Shown in pieces: positions 9,399 through 18,068 of a stretch of DNA of 64,000 nucleotides (positions within the stretch are counted from its first letter, which is position 1; every line of letters starts with the position of its first letter). Below the pieces are notes generated by a model, which saw nothing but the letters and a program-made list of their open reading frames with translations, did not search any database and was not told where the DNA came from. Position numbers and translations under genes: made by a program. Origin of the DNA: SpSt-398 sp033762195 (GTDB taxonomy: Bacteria; Bacteroidota; Bacteroidia; Chitinophagales; Chitinophagaceae). The DNA lies in NCBI GenBank assembly GCA_033762195.1, contig JANRLV010000010.1:1-64000 (forward strand). Reading direction: 5' to 3'.

Positions 9399-10386
9399 GG
9401 GTACAGTGCTCTTCCAGTTTCAAGATACAGGCAATTTGTAAATGACGCAAATTCTGCTCCTGAGAAATACACGAGCGGACCGATTCTTCATATTCCACCC
9501 ATTTAAGGCGGATCTGTTCGCCGGGCCTTTTCTGTACAAGTCGATGATGATGAGCCTTTATTACCTGGGCGATCCGGGGGTATCCTCCCGTGGTCTGGTG
9601 ATCGGCCAGCAGGACAACCATTTGTCCATTGGGCAATAATTGTATGGTACCAAAGTCAACTGCCGATGAAACCAGCTCCCTGTCTGTTTTTCTGGCAAGT
9701 GGATACTCTCCCCGCAGGCGAAAACCCATGCGGTCAGAAGGTACTGTAATAGTAAAGGAGTTGGAGGATAAATGGTCTTTGGATTGATCATCCAGTTCAT
9801 TCCACTCTGGACCGCGCAGGGCAAAAACCATATCCGATGGCAGGGCTTCGCGTAAAGGGGCTGCCCCAAAGGGAAGGGTATGGTGATGATTTTTATTCCA
9901 GTCTACCGGACACAGGATTGTTTTCCTAAACTTAATCTGGTCCCCTTTTTTTAAAGCCCGGCCTTCCCATCCACCGGCCCCGGCCCGTAAATGCGTACTC
10001 CGGCTACTTAGCCAAGCGGGAATGTCAAAGCCCCCGCGTACCGCCAGGTAGGAACAATATCCTTCTTTGAGATGGTCAAAATGTAGCAGGGAACCTTTTC
10101 TGATCCAGATCGGTTTATTGACAGGCAGGTTTTCACCACTCATGGTGGCTCCCATATCTGCACCGGTGATAGCGATCAGCGCGTCTTCCTCAAAGGACAG
10201 GGTAGCAGCCGGAAAAAATAATTCCAGACAGGCCTCATCGCGGTCATTGCCTACCAGAAAATTGGCCACCTGCAGAGAATACTGATCCATGGCCCCTGTT
10301 GGATTGATCCCCAGGTGCCGGTATCCTGCTCTTCCCAGGTCTTGCAGGGTATCAAGCAGTCCCGCCTTCGAAATGGTCAAACTCAT
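9355..10386 (-). CDS. pxpC: 5-oxoprolinase subunit C (biotin-dependent carboxyltransferase-like)
   Basis: A 343-residue protein starting at MSLTISKAGLLDTLQDLGR, typical for this family (KipA/PxpC). I prefer the ATG at 10386 over the upstream in-frame start at 10458 because it matches the family N-terminus; it overlaps pxpB by 35 bp. Core motifs GINPTGAMDQYSL and GADMGA are present, and QVIKAHHHRLVQKRPGEQI lies near the end. The C-terminal tail of about 40 residues runs past the usual end and overlaps pxpA. Confidence 0.92.
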   Translation of the reverse strand: MSLTISKAGLLDTLQDLGRAGYRHLGINPTGAMDQYSLQVANFLVGNDRDEACLELFFPAATLSFEEDALIAITGADMGATMSGENLPVNKPIWIRKGSLLHFDHLKEGYCSYLAVRGGFDIPAWLSSRSTHLRAGAGGWEGRALKKGDQIKFRKTILCPVDWNKNHHHTLPFGAAPLREALPSDMVFALRGPEWNELDDQSKDHLSSNSFTITVPSDRMGFRLRGEYPLARKTDRELVSSAVDFGTIQLLPNGQMVVLLADHQTTGGYPRIAQVIKAHHHRLVQKRPGEQIRLKWVEYEESVRSCISQEQNLRHLQIACILKLEEHCTHEPFRNQRISKPDH

Positions 10387-11074
10387 AATGATTGATGGAA
10401 TAAAAACGCACCCGGTCACCGGGCTGAAACAATACAGGTATTTCCTTTTCAGGATCAAATAAATGAAGGGGTGTCCTCCCGATCACCTGCCAACCTCCCG
10501 GTGAGGCAATAGGGTAAATCCCTGTTTGCCTGCCGGCGATACCAACACTTCCTGCATGAACCCGATCCGCGGGTTGTTGTTTTCGGGGAAAGGCAATACG
10601 TTCATCCACCTCGGCCATGTAGGCAAACCCGGGTAAAAAACCCAGAAAGCATACCTGGTATTCAATGGCTATATGCAACTGGATGAGTTCGTCCAGCGAT
10701 AGCCCCGACCGTTGTACACATGCTTCGAGATCTGGCGCCAGCGCAGGATCATAACAAACCGGAATGGAATGTACACGATGTTCCTGGGGCAGAACAGTGG
10801 GTAAGGCCGACAATTTTTCCCTGATGTATTTATCTAAAAAAGCAAATGGTTGCGGATCGCCGGTTTGTTGCGCCAGGGCAAACAGATCAAAATACAGCGT
10901 GATTGAACTGTATGCAGGTACCCATTCATGTTTTACAGGCAGAGCGTCTGTCCTTAAGTGATCGTAGCACCGAAGAACCAGTTGATGTATGGAAAGCGAC
11001 GTACCCTGGCCAAAGTCAATGACAATGGCCTGCTCACTCAGGGGGTAGATGGTAAAGGACAGGTTGGGGTACAT
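10352..11074 (-). CDS. pxpB: 5-oxoprolinase subunit B (KipI family)
   Basis: A 240-residue protein of the cyclophilin-like KipI/PxpB family. Recognisable motifs are SITLYFD in the N-terminal half, the HSIPVCYDPALAPDL stretch, GFLPGFAYM, and the SVGIAGRQTGIYPIASPGGWQ block. First gene of the 5-oxoprolinase operon and divergent from a radical SAM gene, with only 58 bp between the start codons. In B. subtilis the homologue also inhibits kinase KinA; that role is not implied here. Confidence 0.93.
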   Translation of the reverse strand: MYPNLSFTIYPLSEQAIVIDFGQGTSLSIHQLVLRCYDHLRTDALPVKHEWVPAYSSITLYFDLFALAQQTGDPQPFAFLDKYIREKLSALPTVLPQEHRVHSIPVCYDPALAPDLEACVQRSGLSLDELIQLHIAIEYQVCFLGFLPGFAYMAEVDERIAFPRKQQPADRVHAGSVGIAGRQTGIYPIASPGGWQVIGRTPLHLFDPEKEIPVLFQPGDRVRFYSINHYEFDHFEGGTA

Positions 11075-11132
11075 CGTGCTGACAGGGAAGATAAAACATT
11101 ATTGCTTGCGGGCCTATAACTTTGCAGGTAAC

Positions 11133-12161
11133 ATGTCTCAATTCAATTGGAACGACAGCCTTAATTTATTATCTAAGCTTACCCCTCGCCGTATCTGGAA
11201 TGGTCTGAAGGTATGGTCCAGTTATCATTTGAGTAAATGGACAGGAAAAGCGATTCAATGGGGTTATCCGATATCCATCTCTTTTGAGCCCACTACTTCC
11301 TGCAACCTCCGCTGCCCCGAATGCCCCAGTGGGCTCCGCGCCTTTACCCGCCCCACAGGGATGTTGCAAAAGGATTTCTTCAGTGAAACGATCGACCAGC
11401 TTTCTGCCGAACTGCTTTACCTGGTTTTTTATTTTCAAGGCGAACCCTACCTCAATCCGGGTTTTCTGGATATGGTAAAATATGCTACGCAAAAAAAGGT
11501 CTACACCGCCACCTCCACCAATGCACATTATCTGACCGATGAAAATGCACGTCGTACCATTGAAAGCGGACTCGACCGGCTGATCATTTCCATTGATGGC
11601 ACCACGCAGGAAGTGTATGAACAATACCGGGTGGGCGGACGCCTGGATAAAGTATTGGAAGGGGCGCGAAATATGGTGAAATGGAAAAAAGAACTCGGTA
11701 GCAAAACACCCTTTATCATCTTCCAGTTCCTGGTAGTTCGTCCCAATGAACACCAGGTAGAAGAAGCCCGGGAACTGGGAAAACAGATCGGCGTGGATGC
11801 AGTCTGGTTCAAAACCGCACAGATCTATGATTTTGAAAATGACCCCAACCAGCTCATTCCTGTCAATGGAAAATACAGCCGCTACCAAAAAACCGATGCA
11901 GGCTATACCTTCAAAGGCAAACTCGCCAATCACTGCTGGAGACTATGGCACGATCCCGTCATTACCTGGGATGGACTTGTAGCCCCTTGCTGCTTTGATA
12001 AGGATGCGCAGCACCAACTGGGTGACCTGAAAACAAAACCCTTTAAAGAAATCTGGAACAACCCGGCGTATAAGGAGTTTCGCAGCCGGATCCTTCTGGG
12101 AAGAAAGCATATCGACATCTGTTCCAACTGCTCAGAAGGAACACGGGTCTGGGAAAACTAA
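11133..12161 (+). CDS. Radical SAM/SPASM domain protein
   Basis: A 342-residue enzyme. The radical SAM Fe-S cluster motif is CNLRCPEC (CX3CX2C) near residue 55. The C-terminal SPASM-like auxiliary cluster Cys residues lie in VAPCCFDKDAQHQLGD and ICSNCSEG. I chose the ATG at 11133 (MSQFNWNDSL); the longer frame would run into pxpB. A TAACTTTG box (11117-11124) just upstream fits a Bacteroidota -7 element. SPASM enzymes modify peptides, sugars or cofactors; no precursor-peptide gene is visible nearby, so the substrate is unknown. Confidence 0.85.
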   Translation: MSQFNWNDSLNLLSKLTPRRIWNGLKVWSSYHLSKWTGKAIQWGYPISISFEPTTSCNLRCPECPSGLRAFTRPTGMLQKDFFSETIDQLSAELLYLVFYFQGEPYLNPGFLDMVKYATQKKVYTATSTNAHYLTDENARRTIESGLDRLIISIDGTTQEVYEQYRVGGRLDKVLEGARNMVKWKKELGSKTPFIIFQFLVVRPNEHQVEEARELGKQIGVDAVWFKTAQIYDFENDPNQLIPVNGKYSRYQKTDAGYTFKGKLANHCWRLWHDPVITWDGLVAPCCFDKDAQHQLGDLKTKPFKEIWNNPAYKEFRSRILLGRKHIDICSNCSEGTRVWEN

Positions 12162-12361
12162 ACTCACCAGTTCAGCATCGCGCTGTAGAGCCGGCGGTAA
12201 AAGGACAAAAAGCCTTCCCCAAAATTTTTGCAAGAATCAAGGATAAGTCGCATGGTAGCCTGTTATTCCTTAAAATTCATTCTTTCCCAGCGACTTAACA
12301 ATACCCAACCCATGGTATTTTATCAACAAGTGTTAATTTCTTGCTCTAAATTTTATAATTC

Positions 12362-12382
12362 AATGTTTAAACATTATTTTTG
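12362..12382 (+). promoter_or_regulatory. Palindromic operator overlapping a -7 promoter box
   Basis: AATGTTTAAACATT (12362-12375) is a perfect 14-bp palindrome. It touches TATTTTTG (12375-12382), a match to the Bacteroidota -7 consensus TAnnTTTG, 33 bp upstream of the SnoaL-like gene start. A MarR-family gene lies two genes on, which makes this a candidate MarR operator. No TTG element was found at the right distance. Confidence 0.5.
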
Positions 12383-12415
12383 TGGTCTTGTTATTCTCTT
12401 TTAAATAAAAAATAT

Positions 12416-12769
12416 ATGACAGACCTCAGAACCCAAGTAGACCAATTGAACCAGATGATCCTCGAAGGCAAGATCCTGGAGGCATTTGAGAAGTTTTATG
12501 ATGATAATGTTGTGATGCAGGACAACGATTATCCTGCCCGTGTAGGTAAGGATATCAATCGCCAGTATGAAGAGGCGTTTGTAAGTGGCCTTACCGAGTT
12601 CCGTGGCGCCAAGATCCTCAATACCCTGATCAGCGATGGCCTGGCGGTGGTAGAGTGGTGGTTTGACTATACCCACAAAGACTATGGCACCCGTACCTAT
12701 GTACAGTTGGCCGTACAGCGCTGGAAGAACGGCAAGATCGTAGAGGAGAAATTTTATTACAACAGTTGA
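12416..12769 (+). CDS. SnoaL-like / NTF2-fold protein
   Basis: A 117-residue small alpha+beta protein. It begins MTDLRTQVDQLNQMILEG and carries the cone-fold features of SnoaL-like proteins: a helix ending in FYDDNVVMQDND, then strands ending VQLAVQRWKNGKIVEEKF. I chose the ATG at 12416 because it follows a -7 box and an AT-rich leader. The family includes isomerases, hydrolases and pure ligand binders, so no reaction can be assigned. It is followed by a MarR regulator gene, a pairing often seen for ligand-responsive stress genes. Confidence 0.75.
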   Translation: MTDLRTQVDQLNQMILEGKILEAFEKFYDDNVVMQDNDYPARVGKDINRQYEEAFVSGLTEFRGAKILNTLISDGLAVVEWWFDYTHKDYGTRTYVQLAVQRWKNGKIVEEKFYYNS

Positions 12770-12788
12770 TCCCAATCACAAAACGCAG

Positions 12789-12822
12789 GTTTCATGCGGG
12801 GTTTATTACCTTCGCATGAAAC
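12789..12822 (+). promoter_or_regulatory. Perfect 10-bp inverted repeat upstream of marR-type gene
   Basis: GTTTCATGCG (12789-12798) and CGCATGAAAC (12813-12822) are exact inverted copies with a 14-bp spacer, followed by TTTTT. The spacer and right arm include TACCTTCG (12807-12814), one base off the TAnnTTTG box. It is either an operator for self-control by the MarR protein or a terminator for the upstream SnoaL-like gene; both fit. Confidence 0.5.
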
Positions 12823-12835
12823 TTTTTCATTCTAT

Positions 12836-13297
12836 ATGGGCATTGAACAGGATGTACAGCAGGTGAATTTCCGCAATGAATACCAGAAAGCGGTCATCAA
12901 CCTGATCTATACCTATAACTGGATGCGAGAGAAAACATCCAGTATTTTGGATGCGGAAGATATCACTTCACAGCAATTCAACATACTCCGTATTCTGCGT
13001 GGAAGTTTCCCCAAACCACTTTCCACTTTGCAGATCCGCGAGCGGATGTTGGATAAAATGAGTGATACCAGTCGTATCGTAGATCGTTTGCTTTCTAAAG
13101 AACTTGTTAAAAAAGTTACATGTAAAGTCGATCGCCGATTAGTAGATATTACAATTACAGATAAAGGTCTGGCCCTGCTGGAACGCCTCGATCATAAGCA
13201 GGATGAGATGGATGGCGTGTTAAAAAAACTCACCAAAAAAGAAGCCGTCACACTAAGCAATCTCCTCGATAAGGTGCGCACCCTTGATCAGCCTTGA
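12836..13297 (+). CDS. MarR family transcriptional regulator
   Basis: A 153-residue winged-helix protein: dimerisation helix near the N-terminus, helix-turn-helix in SQQFNILRILRGSFP and LQIRERMLDKMSDTSRIVDRLLSK, wing strands in VKKVTCKVDRRLVDITITDKG, and a C-terminal helix. The ATG at 12836 is chosen because the upstream in-frame start lies before the inverted repeat at 12789-12822 and would translate through a probable promoter. Likely controls itself and the SnoaL-like neighbour. Confidence 0.88.
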   Translation: MGIEQDVQQVNFRNEYQKAVINLIYTYNWMREKTSSILDAEDITSQQFNILRILRGSFPKPLSTLQIRERMLDKMSDTSRIVDRLLSKELVKKVTCKVDRRLVDITITDKGLALLERLDHKQDEMDGVLKKLTKKEAVTLSNLLDKVRTLDQP

Positions 13298-13316
13298 GCT
13301 GGTTGGGTTATCTTTG
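13284..13316 (+). promoter_or_regulatory. Candidate promoter for the GHL10 gene
   Basis: TTG at 13284-13286, a 22-bp spacer, then TATCTTTG at 13309-13316, a full match to TAnnTTTG. It lies 16 bp upstream of the ATG at 13333 and overlaps the end of the MarR gene. The spacer is 2 bp longer than in the two best promoters of this window. Confidence 0.45.
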
Positions 13317-13332
13317 TGTTTCTAATTCAATC

Positions 13333-14544
13333 ATGAGAAGAATACTACCTGGTCTGTTGACCCTGCTCCTTTGCATTTTGTCCGCTAAAGGATCGTTCGC
13401 ACAAGCTAAACCCGAATTCCGGGGTGTATGGATCGCTTCGGTGGATAATATCGATTGGCCAATACGCGGTGATTATAGTCCCGCTTCGCAAAAAGCCGAG
13501 TTCATCCGCCAACTGGATATGCACAAACGCAATGGCATGAATGCCGTGGTGGTACAGATTCGCCCTTCGGGTGACGCCTTTTACCCGTCTGAATTTGAAC
13601 CCTGGAGCGAATGGCTTACCGGAAAACAAGGCAAAGCACCCGTACCTTTTTATGATCCGCTGCAATTCATGATCGAAGAAACGCATAAGCGTAACATGGT
13701 CTTTCACGCCTGGCTCAACCCCTATCGGGCTGTTTTCAATATCAAAACATCCTCGATCGCCAAGAACCATATCATTCGCAAACACCCGGAATGGTTCCTG
13801 ACCTATGGCGATAAGAAGTACTTTGACCCCTCGAATAAACAGGCACAAGACTTTGTGGTGAAAGTGGTAAAGGATATTGTGAAAAGATATAAGATCGATG
13901 CCATCCACATGGATGATTATTTCTATCCCTACCGTATTGCCGGAAAAGAATTTCCCGATTCAGCCGCCTATAAGAAATCCGGAAGCAAATTGTCAAAAGA
14001 TGACTGGCGCCGGAGCAATGTGGACTCGATCATTCGGAAACTGAGCACCGTGATCAAACAGACAAATCCACAGTGTCAGTTTGGGATCTCTCCATTTAGT
14101 GTGTGGCGCAATCTGGACCAGGATCCACGGGGAAGTGATAGCAAAGCCTCACAAACCAACTACGACGATCTTTATGCCGATATCCTGCTTTGGATGGAGA
14201 AAGACTGGATCGATTACGTGGCACCTCAATTATACCTCGAGATCGGTCATGATAAGATCGATTATGCCAAATTGCTTGACTGGTGGAGCAAAAACAGTTT
14301 TGGCAAACACATATATATAGGATTGGGTATCTACCGCGCCGGGTCCAATCCCGCGTGGAAAAACCCCAATGAGTTACCCAACCAGATCAAACTCCTGCGT
14401 CAATACCCACAGGTGCAAGGCAGTATATTTTTTAGCAGTAAAACGTTTAAGACCAATCCCAATGGCTGGAGCGACAGCCTCCGGAACAACTATTTCCGCG
14501 AACCGGTGAAGGTTCCTGAAATGGATTGGCTCAAAAAGAAGTAA
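13333..14544 (+). CDS. Secreted glycoside hydrolase-like protein, GHL10 (DUF187) family
   Basis: A 403-residue secreted protein. Signal peptide 1-24 ends SAKGSFAQ, and the mature part opens with EFRGVWIASVDNIDWP, the GHL10 hallmark. The TIM-barrel-like body includes VVVQIRPSGDAFYPSEFEPWS, FHAWLNPYR, IDAIHMDDYFYPY with candidate catalytic Asp residues, and DYVAPQLYLEIG. The family has been linked to cleavage of peptidoglycan-like or unusual polysaccharides. The ATG at 13333 is chosen for the signal peptide and the promoter just upstream. Its 3' end overlaps the convergent gene at 14490 by 55 bp. Confidence 0.88.
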   Translation: MRRILPGLLTLLLCILSAKGSFAQAKPEFRGVWIASVDNIDWPIRGDYSPASQKAEFIRQLDMHKRNGMNAVVVQIRPSGDAFYPSEFEPWSEWLTGKQGKAPVPFYDPLQFMIEETHKRNMVFHAWLNPYRAVFNIKTSSIAKNHIIRKHPEWFLTYGDKKYFDPSNKQAQDFVVKVVKDIVKRYKIDAIHMDDYFYPYRIAGKEFPDSAAYKKSGSKLSKDDWRRSNVDSIIRKLSTVIKQTNPQCQFGISPFSVWRNLDQDPRGSDSKASQTNYDDLYADILLWMEKDWIDYVAPQLYLEIGHDKIDYAKLLDWWSKNSFGKHIYIGLGIYRAGSNPAWKNPNELPNQIKLLRQYPQVQGSIFFSSKTFKTNPNGWSDSLRNNYFREPVKVPEMDWLKKK

Positions 14545-14810
14545 GTCCCTTTTCCCTCCATTTTATCAGTATACTCTACCGAGCCCAATCTGAACCGGAT
14601 CGGGATGGAGGTGAGTTTTTGTAATTGCCATTCCTTTTGGCAAATAATTCCCTGGTTTTTCGAGATAAAGTCGGGCCTGACCAGGAATACAGGCTTTAGG
14701 GAAAATGAAGGGTTCGCCCGTACAAATTCAACCGCCTTTAGCTGGGCTTGCCCCGGTAAAAAAAACTTTAACAGGAACACAACAAGAAGAATTGATATTC
14801 GTTGCCCCAT
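14490..14810 (-). CDS. Hypothetical small secreted protein
   Basis: A 106-residue protein with a clear signal peptide (MGQRISILLVVFLLKFFLPGQAQ) and a mature part of about 83 residues that I do not recognise. The ATG at 14810 is chosen over an upstream in-frame start at 14951 because it opens the signal peptide; the longer form would overlap rpoN. The 3' end overlaps the convergent GHL10 gene by 55 bp, which is unusual and lowers confidence. A palindromic GTAAATTTAC upstream could serve promoters of this gene and rpoN. Confidence 0.5.
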   Translation of the reverse strand: MGQRISILLVVFLLKFFLPGQAQLKAVEFVRANPSFSLKPVFLVRPDFISKNQGIICQKEWQLQKLTSIPIRFRLGSVEYTDKMEGKGTYFFLSQSISGTFTGSRK

Positions 14811-14899
14811 GGTTGTACCTTTTGTTTGTAAATTTACGGCCTGATTTTTGATGCAGCGGCGCTTTTTTTCTATAATCCAGGACATTAACTGAGCATGAT

Positions 14900-16384
14900 A
14901 TGGCTTTAAGTCAGGGTTTACACCAAAAGTTACTACAAAAACTTTCCCCACAGCAAATTCAATTAATGAAATTGCTGCAGGTCCCTACAGCCAACCTGGA
15001 AGAACGCATCAAAGAAGAACTGGAAGAGAACCCCGCCCTGGAACTGGAAGAAGAAGGAGCTGAAAGCAGCGATGACCTGGTAGATGAATTTGCCGATGAC
15101 AGTCCGGAGGAAGTGGAAGAATCAGACGGAAGCGAAGAAGACTACGATAATATCGACATCAGCGAATATGTACAGGATGGCGATGATGACATCGCCGATT
15201 ACCGCTTGCGGGATGATAACTACCCCGATGAGGAGACCCGGACCTCGCCGGTAAAGACCGAAACCAGTTTTTATGAGACCCTCCTGTTGCAACTGGGTAT
15301 GCTCAACCTCGAAGAACGTGAGCAACGAATAGCCGAACACATCATTGGGAGTATTGACGAAGACGGCTACCTGCGCCGCGAAACCTCCGCCATTGTGGAT
15401 GACCTCGCTTTTCGCCAAAACATCATGGCCAACCCCCAGGAAGTGGAAAAGATCATTGATATGATCCAGCAGTTCGATCCTCCGGGTGTGGGCGCCCGTG
15501 ACCTGCAGGAATGCCTGCTCCTGCAACTTCATCGCCTGAAACTGGAAGGACATGATGTAGATATCGCCATGCAAGCGATCAGCCGGTATTTTGATGAGTT
15601 CACCAAAAAACACTACGAACGAATACAACGTGGGTTGGACCTGACCGAAGAGGAACTGAAGGATGTAATGAAACAAGTGGTGCGCCTTAACCCCAAACCT
15701 GGTGGAAACCTGACCACCTTGAACAAGGCCGAAAGCTATGTGGTGCCCGACTTCTTTATCTTCAACAATAATGGTAAACTGGAACTGACCCTCAACTCCC
15801 GCAATGCACCCGATCTCCGGATCAGTGGGGGCTACCGCGATATGCTCAAAGAATATGAGACCGGGTCAAAAAAAGATAAACGCCAGAAAGAGGCCGTACT
15901 CTTTATCAAACAAAAAATTGATGCCGCTAAATGGTTCATTGACGCCATTAAACAAAGACAACATACCCTGCTGAGCACAATGACCGCCATCATGAGCCAT
16001 CAGGAAGATTTCTTTCTCACCGGAGATGAGACCAGCATGCGGCCCATGATCCTGAAAGATATTGCAGAAATCACCAATCTGGATATTTCCACAGTAAGCC
16101 GGGTAGCCAACAGTAAATTCGTACAAACCGAATTTGGCACCTACCGGCTTAAATTCTTCTTCTCCGAATCACTCAGTACCGATAGCGGCGAAGAAGTTTC
16201 TACCCGGGAAGTAAAAAAGATCCTGAGCGACTTCATCGAAAGCGAGAACAAACGCAAACCGCATAGCGACGAAAAATTGACCGATCTACTTCAGGAAAAA
16301 GGGTATAATATTGCACGTCGAACCGTAGCCAAATACAGGGAACAATTGAACATCCCCGTGGCCAGGCTCCGGAAAGAACTGTAA
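14900..16384 (+). CDS. rpoN: RNA polymerase factor sigma-54
   Basis: A 494-residue sigma-54. N-terminal activator-interacting region I (LSPQQIQLMKLLQVPTANLE), an acidic region II (residues about 45-115), the core-binding domain (FDPPGVGARDLQECL), the TNLDISTVSRVANSKFVQT helix-turn-helix, and the C-terminal RpoN box ARRTVAKYRE contacting the -24 element. It requires ATP-driven activators; one such activator is encoded at 27854-29203. It is followed 1 bp later by a PAP2-like gene, so the two are probably co-transcribed. Confidence 0.96.
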   Translation: MALSQGLHQKLLQKLSPQQIQLMKLLQVPTANLEERIKEELEENPALELEEEGAESSDDLVDEFADDSPEEVEESDGSEEDYDNIDISEYVQDGDDDIADYRLRDDNYPDEETRTSPVKTETSFYETLLLQLGMLNLEEREQRIAEHIIGSIDEDGYLRRETSAIVDDLAFRQNIMANPQEVEKIIDMIQQFDPPGVGARDLQECLLLQLHRLKLEGHDVDIAMQAISRYFDEFTKKHYERIQRGLDLTEEELKDVMKQVVRLNPKPGGNLTTLNKAESYVVPDFFIFNNNGKLELTLNSRNAPDLRISGGYRDMLKEYETGSKKDKRQKEAVLFIKQKIDAAKWFIDAIKQRQHTLLSTMTAIMSHQEDFFLTGDETSMRPMILKDIAEITNLDISTVSRVANSKFVQTEFGTYRLKFFFSESLSTDSGEEVSTREVKKILSDFIESENKRKPHSDEKLTDLLQEKGYNIARRTVAKYREQLNIPVARLRKEL

Positions 16385-16385
16385 T

Positions 16386-17066
16386 ATGAGCACCATCCTT
16401 GCCATCGACGAACAGAACCAGATCACCGAAACGTACGAAAAGCTCCCCCAGCCTAAATGGCTTCGCTGGGTCGCTACATTTTTCTCTTATTTATTTCACC
16501 CCCTTTTCATTCCGGTTTATGTCACGCTCTTTCTGGTGATCGAACATCCCTATTTATTTCCCGGGTTCAACCCCTGGCGTAAACTGACCACCGTATTACA
16601 GGTTTTTGTCAACTGCACCTTTCTTCCACTGGTGAGTATCCTGCTTTTACTCGCCCTGAAATTTATAAAGTCCATACACCTGCGTACCCGTCAGGACCGG
16701 ATCATTCCCTATGCCATCAGCATGATCTTTTATTTCTGGAACTGGTATGCTTTCAAGAATAATTTCGCCCCGGAGCCGCTGGTAGCTTTTATGCTGGCCA
16801 CCTTTATCACCTCCATCGCGGGTTTTATGGCCAATATTTATATTAAGATCAGCATGCATACCATGTCCGCGGGCGTAGTGGTAGCTTTTATCGCGGGTAT
16901 GGCCCTCACCGAATCGGTCAATTATACCGTATTCCTCTCCATAGCGCTGCTTATTGCGGGTATTGTAGGTACGGCCCGGCTCATCGTTCACGGGCATAGT
17001 CCTACAGAAATTTATGCCGGCTTTCTTGTTGGAGCCCTGGCGCAAGTCATCGCCTTTTATATTTAA
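16386..17066 (+). CDS. PAP2-like membrane protein
   Basis: A 226-residue integral membrane protein with about six helices. The C-terminal part resembles PAP2 phosphatases: HTMSAGVVVAFIAGMALTE, then ARLIVHGHSPTEIYAGF, equivalent to the SRxxxxxHxxxD block, with Ala replacing the first Ser and Glu near the Asp position. The usual first motif KXXXXXXRP is not evident. It might be a lipid-phosphate phosphatase or a degenerate relative. The start lies 1 bp after the rpoN stop, indicating translational coupling. Confidence 0.72.
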   Translation: MSTILAIDEQNQITETYEKLPQPKWLRWVATFFSYLFHPLFIPVYVTLFLVIEHPYLFPGFNPWRKLTTVLQVFVNCTFLPLVSILLLLALKFIKSIHLRTRQDRIIPYAISMIFYFWNWYAFKNNFAPEPLVAFMLATFITSIAGFMANIYIKISMHTMSAGVVVAFIAGMALTESVNYTVFLSIALLIAGIVGTARLIVHGHSPTEIYAGFLVGALAQVIAFYI

Positions 17067-17136
17067 CCTAAAAAACAAAAGCCCAATCTTACGATCAGGC
17101 TGTTTGTTTCATCCATCCTTATGTACTATGTCCAAT

Positions 17137-17871
17137 CTAGCCGTTTAATATTTTTGATGTCTTCAGGTAAGTAGTGCTGGGATGATAGATAAACAGGCAG
17201 GAGCCATCTTTAATGGTTTCTATGATATCCTTTGTTTCTTCAGAAGGTATAGCGGGGCAACCAAAGCTCCGTCCCAGGAAAGGGCTGCGGTCAAGAAATT
17301 TATCGCCTACATAATTGGACCCATGGATCACAATATGCCGCATCATGGCTTTATCATTTATTCCTTTTTCTACGCCTTGTAACCGAAGCGAAAGACCATG
17401 ACCCCCTTTATAGGTAGAGCTCGTAATATAAAAACCAAGGCTGCTTTTATGGGAACGCGGGCTGTTGGAAAAGGTTTTGGCAAACTCACCACCCGAATTA
17501 CGGCCATGGGCCACATAGGTATTCTTTAATACCTGGAAATTCTCCATATCCACCACATACAATCTCTTTTTGCGGGAAGATTGACTAAAATCGCAAATGG
17601 TCAACAGGCCATTCTTGCGGACCAATCCTTTTTCTACTAATTCTGCATATCCCTTATAAGCATATTGAAACGCTTCTTCGCTCAGGCCTAATTGATCGAG
17701 GTCAAGACTATCGAAGAGAAACTGGGCTTTTTCAGCCAGCGTAGTATTGCGCGGAACAGTAGTTTCGACAGAATAACTGTGAAGGGGGCGGCTTCCTGCC
17801 CTCAATTGAGGTACCACAGTGGTGATTGCGGACAAGCCGGTGAGAATAAAGAGGTGGATCAGTTTACTCAT
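17137..17871 (-). CDS. L,D-transpeptidase-like (YkuD-fold) secreted protein
   Basis: A 244-residue protein with a signal peptide at the N-terminus (ATG 17871 chosen; the in-frame start 10 codons upstream precedes it with polar residues). The C-terminal half holds the catalytic block of murein L,D-transpeptidase-catalytic family proteins: HIVIHGSNYVG with the His, then GRSFGCPAIP with the nucleophilic Cys. These enzymes form 3-3 cross-links or attach proteins to peptidoglycan in the periplasm. Upstream it faces the AI-2E-family gene across about 200 bp. No partner is apparent. Confidence 0.85.
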   Translation of the reverse strand: MSKLIHLFILTGLSAITTVVPQLRAGSRPLHSYSVETTVPRNTTLAEKAQFLFDSLDLDQLGLSEEAFQYAYKGYAELVEKGLVRKNGLLTICDFSQSSRKKRLYVVDMENFQVLKNTYVAHGRNSGGEFAKTFSNSPRSHKSSLGFYITSSTYKGGHGLSLRLQGVEKGINDKAMMRHIVIHGSNYVGDKFLDRSPFLGRSFGCPAIPSEETKDIIETIKDGSCLFIYHPSTTYLKTSKILNG

Positions 17872-18068
17872 TGGATACGGACGGTTTTTCAATACTACCA
17901 AACGAAAGCGAAAGTGAAAATATTATTGAGAATCAGTAAATACAAACAAATCGGACATCTTTTTTTATTGCGCGAATTATTACCCGAAATATCCGGTAAC
18001 TCGTTTAGAAATAATACACTGTCCGGTTATAGTAATTTCCCATTTTCTACGTGGAAACATGTAGTGCC

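Noticed and set aside
11169..11933. 254-codon open frame antisense to the radical SAM gene
   Set aside because: The opposite strand carries clear Fe-S cluster motifs; this frame has low-complexity hydrophobic runs only.
12164..12253. 29-codon ORF on the minus strand after the radical SAM gene
   Set aside because: A protein-like composition but no promoter, terminator or neighbour to support it; too short to call.
17067..17136. Bidirectional terminator between the PAP2-like and L,D-transpeptidase genes
   Set aside because: Only a 4-bp stem (AGCC/GGCT) with a long loop; too weak.
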